NCBI RefSeq assembly: GCF_024267675.1
Contig: NZ_JALDYX010000007.1
Span: 78,555 to 142,554 of the forward strand
Length of the DNA: 64,000 bases
Source of the DNA: Marinobacterium sedimentorum
Lineage (GTDB): Bacteria > Pseudomonadota > Gammaproteobacteria > Pseudomonadales > Balneatricaceae
Reading direction: 5' to 3'
Each line of letters starts with the position of its first letter. The first letter of the stretch is position 1. The notes beneath the pieces are model-generated. The model was not told where the DNA came from. It saw only the letters and a program-made list of their open reading frames with translations, and made no database searches. Positions 35,220 to 44,602 of this stretch are shown here, piece after piece. Both the position numbers and the translations under genes were made by a program.

Positions 35220-36146
35220 ATGAAGCCCCGCAAGCCCGTGCTGCCCGGCCAGCTGAGTGATACCGACCTGCGCCTGCTGCGCATCTATCGCAAGGTGGTG
35301 GAGTGCGGCGGCTTTTCCGCCGCCGAAGTGGAGCTGAATATCAGCCGGGCGGCCATCAGCATCGCCATGAATGACCTTGAAAGCCGCCTGGCACTGCGCC
35401 TGTGTCAGCGCGGGCGCAGCGGTTTTTCCCTGACAGAGGAAGGCAGCGAGGTATACGAGGCCACACTGCAGCTGCTGGCGGCGATTGAGGGCTTTCGCAC
35501 CCGGGTCAACGGCCTGCATGCCCAGCTCAAGGGCGAGCTGAATATCGGCATCACCGACAACCTGGTCACCATGCCGAAAATGCACATTACCAATGCCCTG
35601 AACGCGCTCAAGCTGCGCGGCGACATCCGCATCAATATCCGCATGATTCCCCCCACCGAAATCGAACTCGGCGTACTGGACGGTCGCCTGCACACAGGCG
35701 TGATCCCGGCGTTGAAAACGCTACCGGGGCTGCATTACCGCCTGCTCTATGAAGAAGAATCACTGCTCTACTGCAGCTACCAGCATGCACTTTTCGATGC
35801 CGCCAGCATCAGCGCCAAACAACTGGCGTCCTGCGATGCCGTACTGCCCGCCTACGCCCAGACGGCCCAGGTTAAAACCCTGCACGAGCCACTCAAGGCC
35901 GCAGCTTCCGCCACCGACCGCGAAGGCATCGCCTTTCTGATTCTCACCGGCCAGTACATCGGTTTTCTGCCGACCCACTACGCTGAACGCTGGATACGCG
36001 ACGGCCTGATGCGGGCCTTGAACCCGACGCAATACCGCTATATCACCCAGTACAGCGCCATCACCCGCAAGGGCGCACCCTCGAATCTGGTGCTGGAAAG
36101 TTATCTGGAAGAGCTGGATCAGCTGATACAGGCAGAAACTGCCTAG
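35220..36146 (+). CDS. LysR-family transcriptional regulator
   Basis: Regulator of 308 residues with an N-terminal helix-turn-helix (LSDTDLRLLRIYRKVVECGG, then NISRAAISIAMNDLESRL) and a LysR substrate domain. The recognition helix reads SRAAISIAMNDLE, with Ile-Ala in place of the common SR-I, which is typical of a subgroup near amine and aromatic operons. It diverges from bauA-mmsA across 181 bases containing a 14-base palindrome, so beta-alanine or a related amine is the suggested signal. The start is preceded by caaggagttgcgcc. Confidence 0.88.
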   Translation: MKPRKPVLPGQLSDTDLRLLRIYRKVVECGGFSAAEVELNISRAAISIAMNDLESRLALRLCQRGRSGFSLTEEGSEVYEATLQLLAAIEGFRTRVNGLHAQLKGELNIGITDNLVTMPKMHITNALNALKLRGDIRINIRMIPPTEIELGVLDGRLHTGVIPALKTLPGLHYRLLYEEESLLYCSYQHALFDAASISAKQLASCDAVLPAYAQTAQVKTLHEPLKAAASATDREGIAFLILTGQYIGFLPTHYAERWIRDGLMRALNPTQYRYITQYSAITRKGAPSNLVLESYLEELDQLIQAETA

Positions 36147-36160
36147 CAGCCAGCCCTGCT

Positions 36161-37318
36161 TTACTGTATCCCAGGGCCGAAAAAGAACGGCCGCAAGCGT
36201 GCGCCCAGCCAGACCCCGGGCAGCACAGCCGCAAACCAGAGCCAGCCATGCAGGCTGGTGGAGGCAATGCCCGAGACCAGGGCACCTATGGTGCAGCCAA
36301 AGGCAATGCGCGCACCGTAGCCCATCAGCAGGCCACCGAGCATGGCCGCTATGATGGCGCCTGGCCTGAGATCCCAGCGCCAGGCCCAGCGCCCCGCCGC
36401 AAGCGCTGCACCCAGGGCCCCGAGCACCAGGCCGATATCCATCAGGGAGGTCACATCCTGCAGCAGGTCATTCGCCAGGGCGGCGGACTGAAAGGGCGCC
36501 TGCCAGAATGCCGAGCTGGCCGGATTCCAGCCCAGCAGCGTGGCGACCTTGGCACCCCCGAGCGCATAGGCCCAGGTGATGCTCCAGGGATGGCCGGCCA
36601 GCGCCAGGGTCGCCATGTTCAGTAACGCCAGCGCCGTGGCGCCGACCCACAAGGGCCAGACTGCGCGGGAATGCCTGGCCACGGCAGGGCGCAGGCCCGC
36701 GAGCCACCAGAGTGCGGCGATCAGGATCAGTTGCAGCGCTGCTGCCGGCCACCAGCCCAGCACCTGACCCAGCACCACCGCGTTTATGCCCGGCAGACTC
36801 TGCCACCAGCCCATCTGCAGACTGGCCAGAAAGGAGCCGGCACAAAAGGTCGCAATCACCAGCAGCATGCGGCCATTGCCAGCACCCAGGCTATAGAGGG
36901 TGCCGGAACCACAACCACCGCCGAGCTGCATGCCTACCCCAAACAGCAAGGCACCTGCCGCCACCTGCACCCCGACGGGCGCGCCCGAGCCCCCCAGGGC
37001 CTGGCCGAAGACTTCACCCAGGGACAGCAGCGGCGCAAACGCCAGGGTCGTCAGGCCAATCAGCGCAAGCGGTGCACGCAGCGCGCGGGTATCAAACTCC
37101 AGCACGAAACGGCGCAGGCTGGCGGTAAAGCCGATTTCGGTCAGCACCAGCACCGCCCCCATCAGCAGACTGACGCCAAAGAGCGCCAGGTGACGCCCAC
37201 CACTGGCGCCGAACGCAGCCAAGCCAAGGCCTGCAACAAGCAAAATCCAGCCCGCCGCCCAGCGCAGTCTGGCTGCCGGCAACAATGGCAAAACCGGATT
37301 CGGCTTATTCAGTGGCAT
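36161..37318 (-). CDS. YeeE/YedE-family sulfur (thiosulfate) transporter
   Basis: Inner-membrane protein of 385 residues from the chosen ATG at 37318; it has about ten or more helices in two YeeE/YedE repeats. Each repeat carries the family Gly-Cys signature: GGGCGSGTLYSLGAG in the first and AFGCTIGALVSG in the second. In characterised members these Cys residues pass thiosulfate through the membrane. The start overlaps the end of the DUF302 gene by 14 bases, indicating coupled translation. An extended start at 37393 would lie fully inside that gene and is unlikely. Confidence 0.85.
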   Translation of the reverse strand: MPLNKPNPVLPLLPAARLRWAAGWILLVAGLGLAAFGASGGRHLALFGVSLLMGAVLVLTEIGFTASLRRFVLEFDTRALRAPLALIGLTTLAFAPLLSLGEVFGQALGGSGAPVGVQVAAGALLFGVGMQLGGGCGSGTLYSLGAGNGRMLLVIATFCAGSFLASLQMGWWQSLPGINAVVLGQVLGWWPAAALQLILIAALWWLAGLRPAVARHSRAVWPLWVGATALALLNMATLALAGHPWSITWAYALGGAKVATLLGWNPASSAFWQAPFQSAALANDLLQDVTSLMDIGLVLGALGAALAAGRWAWRWDLRPGAIIAAMLGGLLMGYGARIAFGCTIGALVSGIASTSLHGWLWFAAVLPGVWLGARLRPFFFGPGIQ

Positions 37319-37793
37319 CACGGGCGATGGCAGCAAAGACATCGTCCAGCTCCCGCGCCATTTCATCCAGCGCGGGGCTGGCGTAAGGGGCAAAGGTGCT
37401 GCTCGGTGTCGCCCAGCTCAGACTGGTGCTGCCATCGGCATTTTCGGTCAGGTAAAAGCGCAACGGCGCTTCGATACCCGCGGCGATACTGGCATCCAGC
37501 ATGCGCACGGCATAGTCGTTGCGATAAACCCCCACAACCAGGTTGCCAGGAATACTGACCCCGCGTGAGGCCGCGCCCTGGCTGGCACTGGCCTGGGTGA
37601 CCACCAGCATCTTGTTCGCCACCACCGCCGCCGCCAGGCGCTCATGCAGCTGCGCAAAGCTCTGGGCGCTGTCGATACGGCGCACCTCGTCGGCAGCCTG
37701 GGCCTGCAGCGATGGCAGACTCAATATCATCCAGACTGCGGCCAGCCGCAGGCTGCGTTGCAGGTTAAACAGGGAAAAAAGGGTCCGGGTCAT
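37305..37793 (-). CDS. Exported DUF302 protein
   Basis: Small periplasmic protein of 162 residues with an N-terminal signal peptide (LAAVWMILSLPSLQAQAA) and a DUF302 domain of about 115 residues (SFAQLHERLAAAVVANKML, then a strand region VVGVYRNDYAVRML and LRFYLTENADGSTSLSW). DUF302 proteins bind small ligands of unknown nature and often occur beside sulfur-transfer or redox genes. Here it precedes and overlaps the YeeE transporter, so a role in periplasmic sulfur handling is plausible but unproven. Confidence 0.8.
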   Translation of the reverse strand: MTRTLFSLFNLQRSLRLAAVWMILSLPSLQAQAADEVRRIDSAQSFAQLHERLAAAVVANKMLVVTQASASQGAASRGVSIPGNLVVGVYRNDYAVRMLDASIAAGIEAPLRFYLTENADGSTSLSWATPSSTFAPYASPALDEMARELDDVFAAIARDATE

Positions 37794-37920
37794 CAGACTG
37801 TCTCCATCGTTTTGAAGGGCATCGACTGTAAATCACCAGGTACAAGCATCGACCAGCGCCGGGAAAAAGCACCATCAAGAATGCACCTGTACTCTAGAAG
37901 ACGAAGCTGAGCCAGAACTG

Positions 37921-37946
37921 AAAAAGCCCAGGCACAAGACCTGGGC
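37921..37946 (-). terminator. Rho-independent terminator after the porin gene
   Basis: On the minus strand GCCCAGG-tcttgtg-CCTGGGC (37946 to 37926) runs straight into ttttt. It lies 35 bases beyond the porin stop codon. Confidence 0.85.
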
Positions 37947-37981
37947 AAGAACATCAAAGGGGAAATCCTTATGCGGCGAAC

Positions 37982-39019
37982 CTAAAAATAAATGTTCAGG
38001 CCGACCGCCAGATTGTCATTGTCCGATTCATCATAGCTGCCCGCCTCGGCCCACAGATCCAGCCGCTCATCATGGCGGTACTTCAGCTGCGCTATGACGG
38101 CGCTGTCCTGCTGCAAGGCCCCGGCGCTGGGCTGTTCACGGTCCTGGTACGATAATGCATAGGCAAACTTGCCCGCAGTATAGGTACCCGTCACAGCATA
38201 CACATCAAAATCGGCCCCGGCGGAACCCAGATCGCGGTTACTCTCATACACCCCCGCCAGCTTCCAGTTATCAAATTTGTAATGGGACGCCAGCACCCAG
38301 CGCTCACGGTCCGACTCACCCGAACTGACACCCACCAGCTCCTTGTCATAAACCGACAGGTTGAGACCAAGCATAAAGTTATCGGTCTTGTAGACGCCGT
38401 GGACGATCTTCAGGTCGTCATCGGTTGCACTGCCATTATTGATGCTGGCCAGCACAAACTTGGCGTAAAAGTTGTTCCACACCGGCGTCTTGTACACCAG
38501 GCCATCCTTGCTCCATTTGGTCTGGGTCCACATGCGGGTACCGTTGGGCACAGCGCTGGGTGTACTGTCCTGGGTGTTCACCTCAAACAGATCCACCGCC
38601 GAATAAAACTCCTCATACACGCCGGACATGGCATCACCAAAGGCAAACAGACCGTAATCGGTAATGAATGCGGCACCGGCATAACGGATGAAAATATCGT
38701 CGTCATCATTCTTGAGCTGATTCAGCGCACCGTAATAAATACTTTGGGTGCCATCCGCTTCTGCCAGCGGCGCAAAGTCGGCTTCCACCCGATAGGCCAG
38801 CTTCACGCTATCCGATAACACATAGAATCCCCGCGCACCCAGTATGGCCTTGGACAGGTAGGGCGTGCTGTCCACCGAATTCCCCAGAAAATTGGTATCG
38901 CTGAAGTGGGCCACACGGCCACTGAGCTGACCATAGATTGTGGGCGTTGCCGGCTGGGCGGCAACCGCGGCAGATGTTCCTGCACAGAGCAGTGCAAGAC
39001 CCAGGATGGAGACATTCAT
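37982..39019 (-). CDS. Outer-membrane general porin
   Basis: Beta-barrel porin of 345 residues with a signal peptide (MNVSILGLALLCAGTSAAVA) and a mature N-terminus TPTIYGQLSGRVAHF of the gram-negative porin family. Alternating hydrophobic and polar strands run throughout, and the chain ends with the C-terminal Phe (GLNIYF) needed for outer-membrane assembly. The acidic loop 3 region (FAFGDAMSGVYEEFYSAVD) sits near residue 125. A well-spaced promoter lies about 60 bases upstream. Transport specificity cannot be read; the neighbouring ABC importer might use the same nutrient. Confidence 0.9.
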   Translation of the reverse strand: MNVSILGLALLCAGTSAAVAAQPATPTIYGQLSGRVAHFSDTNFLGNSVDSTPYLSKAILGARGFYVLSDSVKLAYRVEADFAPLAEADGTQSIYYGALNQLKNDDDDIFIRYAGAAFITDYGLFAFGDAMSGVYEEFYSAVDLFEVNTQDSTPSAVPNGTRMWTQTKWSKDGLVYKTPVWNNFYAKFVLASINNGSATDDDLKIVHGVYKTDNFMLGLNLSVYDKELVGVSSGESDRERWVLASHYKFDNWKLAGVYESNRDLGSAGADFDVYAVTGTYTAGKFAYALSYQDREQPSAGALQQDSAVIAQLKYRHDERLDLWAEAGSYDESDNDNLAVGLNIYF

Positions 39020-39080
39020 TCGTAAACCTCTGCAGATTATTTTTTTGTTTTATATGAGAAATACTTATTTGCAGGCGAAA

Positions 39081-39109
39081 ACACTAGAAACCAACGACAC
39101 TAATGTCAA
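39081..39109 (-). promoter_or_regulatory. Sigma-70-type promoter for the porin gene
   Basis: On the minus strand TTGACA (39109-39104) is followed after 17 bases by TAGTGT (39086-39081). The start codon is about 60 bases further on. The -35 box is perfect, the -10 box weak. The remainder of 39020-39580 is AT-rich with no gene. Confidence 0.6.
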
Positions 39110-39580
39110 CATTTTTTTCATATATAAAAACAAATTTCTTCTTACAGGTGCCTCTGCACTAACACTGGATTGAAAATTACATCTAGCCGCCACCGCCCCC
39201 GGCCAAGAACAAAGCAAACCAGAACACACTCGGAAAAATAATTTAAACATTTGTTATTAAAGAAATTATACCTTTAAACAAGAGATTTCCATCAGGCCTT
39301 AAACTGACCCCCGGCAGCCGACGGCGTATCAAAGGCTTGCATCCCGTGGCGAAAGGTGGCTATTCTTATACAAAATAATTATTCAAATATAAACAAACGA
39401 CTTCTCCAGGATGTCCTCCGCAGTTGCGGCCAGGGCAGCGGAGAAAGGCAGAAAGATCCGGGCATAGGCCCTGATCCCGCTCAGAGACGGAACTGACGGA
39501 CAGGTGCATGGCTTAGCGGCGTCACCCTCCACTGAGCACCCCGCACTCCAACAATTAAACGACGGGTCAAGTGGTACAAC

Positions 39581-40372
39581 ATGATGAATAGCCTGACGAC
39601 TGCTCTGGAATTTCGAGGCGTAACCAAGGGCTTCAGCCTGCCCAACTCGAACGACACCCAGGTTGCGATCAATGATGTCAATTTCAACGTCCGCCCGGGC
39701 GAGTTTGTGGCGATCGTCGGCCCCTCCGGATGCGGCAAAAGTACCATCCTCAACATGACCGCCGGCCTCTACCAGCCGAGCAGTGGCGAGGTCTATGTCA
39801 GTGGCCAGCAGGTCACCAACCCCAATTCCCATGTCGGTTTCATGCTGCAAAAGGATCTGTTGCTGCCCTGGCGCACCATCGTCGGCAACGTGGAGTTCGG
39901 CCTCGAAGCCCGTGGCATGGGCAAGGACGAACGCCGTGACGTCGCCCTCAGTGAGCTCAAACGCTGCCACCTGGAAGACTTCGCCAACCATTATCCCTAT
40001 CAGCTGTCCGGCGGCATGCGCCAGCGCGCGGCGCTGGCGCGCACCCTGGCCATCAACCCCGACATCATCCTGCTCGACGAACCCTTCTCGGCACTGGATG
40101 CCCAGACCAAACTCCTACTGCAGCAGAACTTCGGCGAGACCATCCAGAGCACCGGCGTCACCACCCTGCTGATCACCCACGACCTGTCGGAAGCCGTGTT
40201 CATGGCCGATCGCATCCTGGTGCTGAGCGAACGCCCGGCCACGGTGATTGAGGAAATTATCGTGGAGTTGCCGGATCGCGGAAATCTGCTCGCGCGGCGC
40301 AAGTCCCCCAAGGCCTCCGAATACATCAGCCGGCTGTTCGAGCTGCTGAAACTCGAAGCCAGAACGCTCTAG
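39581..40372 (+). CDS. ABC transporter ATPase (nitrate/sulfonate/taurine type)
   Basis: Cytoplasmic ATPase of 263 residues in the SsuB/TauB/NrtD group. Walker A is GPSGCGKST, the Q-loop MLQKDLLLPWRT, the signature LSGGMRQR, and Walker B IILLDEPFSALDAQ with the switch His in LLITHDLSEA. Start at 39581 (MMNSLTTALEF). It leads an ATPase, binding protein, permease operon; a hairpin (40372-40398) separates it from the binding-protein gene. Substrate is unknown: the group moves sulfonates, nitrate, pyrimidine precursors and similar anions or amines. Confidence 0.9.
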   Translation: MMNSLTTALEFRGVTKGFSLPNSNDTQVAINDVNFNVRPGEFVAIVGPSGCGKSTILNMTAGLYQPSSGEVYVSGQQVTNPNSHVGFMLQKDLLLPWRTIVGNVEFGLEARGMGKDERRDVALSELKRCHLEDFANHYPYQLSGGMRQRAALARTLAINPDIILLDEPFSALDAQTKLLLQQNFGETIQSTGVTTLLITHDLSEAVFMADRILVLSERPATVIEEIIVELPDRGNLLARRKSPKASEYISRLFELLKLEARTL

Positions 40373-40438
40373 CAGAAAATTGCTCCTGCATTTTCTGCAT
40401 ACAGGCCCTCCATGGCCTTAACAATAAAAAGGTGCCCC

Positions 40439-41416
40439 ATGATCAAGACACTGAAAATAGCCGCCGTCGTCCTGGCGGCCACACTGCCCATGCAATCCGC
40501 CTTCGCAGCCGAAAAAATAACCTACCTGTTTCCGGCGCCCGATACCTTGCCGGCCTTTGCCCCCTTTCAGATAGCCAAGCACAAGGGCTACTACGCCGAC
40601 GAAGGGCTGGATGTGAGCTTTCAGATCGGCAAGGGCGGCGCCGATGTCGCCAAACAGGTCGCCGTGGGCAACGCCGATATGGGCGGTGGTATCGGTGATA
40701 CCCCCATCGTGACCCGCGCCAATGGCCTGAAGGTCAAGGGTGTCGCACTGCTCGGCGGCCAGGCCCTGACTCAGATCGCCGTGCGCCGCGATGCCAATAT
40801 CCAGTCGCCAGAGGATCTCAGAGGCAAGGCCATAGGCGTGTTGTCATTCAAGGACACCACCTACTACAACCTGCTGGCGGTACTCGCCAGTGCCGGTCTG
40901 TCCCAGAACGATGCCTCGGTGCAGGCGCTGGGCCCGGGCGGCATCATCAAGCTGATGATCTCCGGCGATATCCAGGCCATGTCCGGCGTGCCTGAATGGG
41001 TCGCCGCGGTACAGGGTGCCGGTATCGAGCTTGATGTGTGGAATATCAACGATATCTTCCCGGCCATGGCCCAGGCCATGTTTGCCTCCGACGACACCAT
41101 CGAAAAACGGCCGCAGGCCGTGCAGCGCTTCGTCAATGCAACCCTGAAGGCGGTGCGGGAAATTCAGGCCAGCCCGCAACAGGCGACGGCCGACTATATC
41201 GCCGCCGTCCCCAGCCACCAGGGTGAAGAAGCGCAGATTACCGATATCCTGACCCGCTACACCCAGCTGGTGTATCCGACCCAGGCGCCCCTGCAGCTGG
41301 GTCAGTTCGACCCGGCCCGGCTCAAAACCGTACAGGATTTCTACCTGAGCAACGACATAGTGCGTACCGCGGTACCCATCGAAGATACCTACACCAATCA
41401 GTTCGTACAGGACTGA
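40439..41416 (+). CDS. ABC transporter substrate-binding protein (NMT1/SsuA-like)
   Basis: Periplasmic receptor of 325 residues. ATG at 40439 opens a signal peptide ending SAFAA; the mature protein starts EKITYLFPAPDTLPAFAPF. The NMT1-like fold is indicated by IAKHKGYYADEGLDVSF, then VAVGNADMGGGIGD and the ALTQIAVRRDANI strand. An ATG nine codons upstream (40412) lies before the ribosome site and is unlikely. No residue set allows a clear choice between sulfonate, pyrimidine and other ligands. It is followed by the permease after 24 bases. Confidence 0.88.
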   Translation: MIKTLKIAAVVLAATLPMQSAFAAEKITYLFPAPDTLPAFAPFQIAKHKGYYADEGLDVSFQIGKGGADVAKQVAVGNADMGGGIGDTPIVTRANGLKVKGVALLGGQALTQIAVRRDANIQSPEDLRGKAIGVLSFKDTTYYNLLAVLASAGLSQNDASVQALGPGGIIKLMISGDIQAMSGVPEWVAAVQGAGIELDVWNINDIFPAMAQAMFASDDTIEKRPQAVQRFVNATLKAVREIQASPQQATADYIAAVPSHQGEEAQITDILTRYTQLVYPTQAPLQLGQFDPARLKTVQDFYLSNDIVRTAVPIEDTYTNQFVQD

Positions 41417-41440
41417 AACCCTTCACGAGGTCCGGCTCAC

Positions 41441-42205
41441 ATGAACAAGAACTACGCAAGCGCCACCCTGATGGTGGCGGTACTGATGGTCATAGGCTGG
41501 GAATTTCTGCCCACCCTGCTGGATATCCCGGCCTATATCATTCCAACCTTTAGCGAGACAATGAAAGAACTGGTGCGTATGTACCAGACGGAAGGGCTGT
41601 TGCGGCATACGCTGTCGACCTTCCAGATGACACTGCTGGGCTTCCTTATCGGCAGTGCCCTGGGCGCCGTGCTGGGCTTTATACTGGGCTCATCACCCTT
41701 TCTCGAACAGGTGGTGTCACCCTATATCCTGGCGCTGCAGATCGCCCCCAAGGTGGCCTTCGCACCGCTGTTTATCATGTGGTTCGGCTACACCGCCTGG
41801 CCCAAGCTGCTGGTGACCATACTGATCGTGTTCTTCCCGATTCTGGTGAACGTGCTGCAGTCGATGAAAACCATCGACCGCGACATGATCAACCTGGCGC
41901 GGGCCTACAACCTGAACCGCTTCCAGATCTTCATGAAGATAGAACTGCCCTCATCGCTGCCCAACCTGCTGGCGGGGCTGCGCATCTGCGCAACGCTGGC
42001 GGTCATAGGTGTGACGGTGGGTGAAATGGTCGGCGGCAATACCGGGCTCGGCTTCCTGATTTCCTATGGCGAAGGCCAGGCCAACGCCGCCATGGTGTTC
42101 AATGCCATCGGCCTGCTGACCATCATCGGCATCCTGCTCTACAGCGTGGTGGTCTGGGCGGAAAACCGTATCCTGCACTACATTCCCAGAGCTGAGCATC
42201 ACTAG
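41441..42205 (+). CDS. ABC transporter permease (SsuC/TauC-like)
   Basis: Inner-membrane permease of 254 residues with six predicted helices. The transport domain shows IAPKVAFAPLFIMWFG near residue 104 and the EAA-type loop INLARAYNLNRFQIFMKIELPSSLP, whose core here is ARAYNLNRFQIF near residue 153. GGNTGLGFLI near residue 199 is conserved in the family. It completes the importer. A GC hairpin follows its stop. Confidence 0.9.
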   Translation: MNKNYASATLMVAVLMVIGWEFLPTLLDIPAYIIPTFSETMKELVRMYQTEGLLRHTLSTFQMTLLGFLIGSALGAVLGFILGSSPFLEQVVSPYILALQIAPKVAFAPLFIMWFGYTAWPKLLVTILIVFFPILVNVLQSMKTIDRDMINLARAYNLNRFQIFMKIELPSSLPNLLAGLRICATLAVIGVTVGEMVGGNTGLGFLISYGEGQANAAMVFNAIGLLTIIGILLYSVVVWAENRILHYIPRAEHH

Positions 42206-42220
42206 TTTACTCTGTCTCCC

Positions 42221-42239
42221 GACCGGCTCCGCGCCGGTC
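42221..42239 (+). terminator. Hairpin after the ABC permease gene
   Basis: GACCGGC (42221-42227) pairs with GCCGGTC (42233-42239) across tccgc, followed by gctttcg. Weak T-run, so moderate support. Further on, cctgtcccatt (42307) and aatggacacagg (42334-42345) form another inverted pair of unknown role. 42206-42400 has no gene. Confidence 0.45.
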
Positions 42240-42400
42240 GCTTTCGATTCCGCCTGCTTCTGCTGCCCTGTGGCACTGCTAAGCTTGTGGACATATAGAT
42301 TTCCCCTGTCCCATTACCCATAACTTCATCAAAATGGACACAGGCTTTTCAAACTAATCCTGCACTGCAGCTTCAGCGACTTTCGTCGGGGTGATTGAAA

Positions 42401-44602
42401 TCAAAGGGTTCGTATCCATGATTTTGTTTCATCGATGTCAAAGAACCTGGCACCAAATCCAGTTTCCAGAAGTTCATCGGGTAGCAGGTGATCAAACTTC
42501 TCTTTCGGCCTTTTGGGGACCCTCTTTGCCAAATCAGCTCCGGTCATAGGCTCATTCAGTGTTGATCTGAGTACATCGACTACTTGTGATGCTGAGGTAT
42601 TAAGAACTTCAACGACACCCGAACCAGCATCCACATCTTCGATTTTGTATTGGCTTATGAGCAAGGCAAACAGAGTGAAGCACACTTTATCGCCACTCCA
42701 GGGAAAGAGGTATACGGCACCGTTCTCTTCAAGGATCGGCAGGCCTTCAAGGGATCGGTTCTGAAATTCCCGAATGCCTTCCTGGAACAACTGTCTGGCC
42801 TCCTCGTTCAGGTAGTCGATCTCCCCATCGCCAGCCGGTATTGCATAGCGCTCGTCACAGTAAAGCCTGTACATTTCCTCATGGATACGTTTGTGAACTG
42901 ATGCGCTATTTCCGTCAAAACGAGGTGGTTTTCCTCCGCTAGCTCGGGCCACATAGATACAGAGTTTTTCATCGTCTACCGTCAAAACGCACCATCGTTT
43001 TCCGGCAAAAATAATCAGCTGGCCGGGTATGATGGGATTATCCATAGAGATAGTTCCCAACGTTCGATTCTGTTCAATTAGCCGAAACTCATCAGGGGTG
43101 TTGAAGGCAGCATAAAACGTATAGTCATTGACTATCTCCTCGCCCAATAAGCCCAGCACCAGCTCCCCGTTCCCCATCTGGCTAATTAGAAATGTTTCAC
43201 CCATATGACGCAAAAGCAGTGTAAACGTCTCGACCGATACTTTTTTGAATGGTCCCTTCTGGCATAATTGCCGGTAAAGCTGATCAGCACGAACGCCGCC
43301 CCATTGCGCTATCAGTGCAAGAATCTGGTGCAGTAGTGTGGAAAAGTGGTACTGGGCATTGTCTGGCGGCTCATACCAGCGTTCAAGCAGTAACAGCCGT
43401 ATCATTGCGATCGACTGAAAGAGTTCGAGTCTAAGCCGATCATGCATCGATGATTTTGGGGTAAGCTGTTTTTCCTGAATCAGCATGCGCAATGTAGCCG
43501 ACGAGCCGCGCCGGCCGGAGCGTCCCAGACGCTGACGCAGGCTGGATACCGAATGCGGGACACCTACCTGCACTACCGAGTCAACTTTGCCAATATCAAT
43601 CCCCAACTCGAGCGTCATGGTACAAATAGCTGACGTCGGAAACTTGCCCACCTGCATACGCTTTTCCAGCGACTGCCGAAGCTCTTTGGCAAGCGACCCG
43701 TGGTGGGGGAAAAACTCGTTGGGGACATGTGCATGCTCGCTCAACTCCCTGAGTGATGAAGCCAGCAACTCAGTCTTTCCCCGGCTGTTTGCAAAAATCA
43801 GATGAAACCCGCCCCGACAAAACCTATACAGGTCTTTTTGTATTCGGGTATTCGCCAATGACGCGAGTTGCTCTTCGGTAATCTGCTTTGCCCCACCCAA
43901 ATCAGGATCCATATACCCCCGAAGCTGGAAGCACAGCTCTGTCTGCGCGCCCTTAGCGTCAACCAGGGTACTTTCAAGCCCACCACCAGGACGCAGAGCC
44001 TGGCCCACCCCTTTTAGATCGCCCAGAGTAGCGCTTAGCGCTATACGTGGTACTGGTTTTGGAATGATCGCCTGTAGCCTATCCAGCAGGGAGATTAGCT
44101 GCTGCCCCCGTTCTGTACCGATAAAGGCATGAAACTCATCGATCACACAGTAGCGCAGGCTGGCAAAGGCACTCTGCATCCACCCAACACGGCGTATCAG
44201 CATGGCCTCAAGGGACTCCGGTGTAATCAGCAGTATCCCATGCGGTTTCTTGCGGGCCTTCTGTTTCACCGATTGAGACACATCTCCATGCCATGGCACC
44301 AAAGAAAGTCCGGTCAGCTCACACAGGCTTTCGAGCCGACGATACTGGTCATTGATCAGAGCTTTGAGGGGGCTGATGTAAAGGATCGAGAACCCCTCAG
44401 TGTCGGGATCCACGGCGCTGCATGCCGGCAAAAAGAACGCTTCAGTCTTGCCGGCTGCGGTAGCGGCACTGATCACTAAATCGCGATCACCGGCCATAAC
44501 CGGTTGGATAGCGGCAACCTGCACATCGCGCAATGCACTCCAGCCCTGCTTGAAGATCCAGCGCTGAACGGCCGGTGATAAGCGCTTCTCGGGAGCCATC
44601 AT
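42401..44602 (-). CDS. sngC: Lhr-like DEAD/DEAH helicase (SngC-like, Shango-type defence operon)
   Basis: Superfamily 2 helicase of 733 residues. Motif I is SAATAAGKTEAFF near residue 45, motif II reads VIDEFHAF near 154, motif III LSATLGD near 190, and motif VI QRLGRSGRRGSS near 363. The C-terminal half (after about 420) has no enzyme motif I recognise; it may be a winged-helix and nucleic-acid-binding extension as in Lhr and BrxHI. Its start overlaps the stop of the ATPase gene by four bases (ATGA). Together with the TerB protein and the BrxD-like ATPase this is the gene set reported for Shango. Confidence 0.85.
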   Translation of the reverse strand: MMAPEKRLSPAVQRWIFKQGWSALRDVQVAAIQPVMAGDRDLVISAATAAGKTEAFFLPACSAVDPDTEGFSILYISPLKALINDQYRRLESLCELTGLSLVPWHGDVSQSVKQKARKKPHGILLITPESLEAMLIRRVGWMQSAFASLRYCVIDEFHAFIGTERGQQLISLLDRLQAIIPKPVPRIALSATLGDLKGVGQALRPGGGLESTLVDAKGAQTELCFQLRGYMDPDLGGAKQITEEQLASLANTRIQKDLYRFCRGGFHLIFANSRGKTELLASSLRELSEHAHVPNEFFPHHGSLAKELRQSLEKRMQVGKFPTSAICTMTLELGIDIGKVDSVVQVGVPHSVSSLRQRLGRSGRRGSSATLRMLIQEKQLTPKSSMHDRLRLELFQSIAMIRLLLLERWYEPPDNAQYHFSTLLHQILALIAQWGGVRADQLYRQLCQKGPFKKVSVETFTLLLRHMGETFLISQMGNGELVLGLLGEEIVNDYTFYAAFNTPDEFRLIEQNRTLGTISMDNPIIPGQLIIFAGKRWCVLTVDDEKLCIYVARASGGKPPRFDGNSASVHKRIHEEMYRLYCDERYAIPAGDGEIDYLNEEARQLFQEGIREFQNRSLEGLPILEENGAVYLFPWSGDKVCFTLFALLISQYKIEDVDAGSGVVEVLNTSASQVVDVLRSTLNEPMTGADLAKRVPKRPKEKFDHLLPDELLETGFGARFFDIDETKSWIRTL

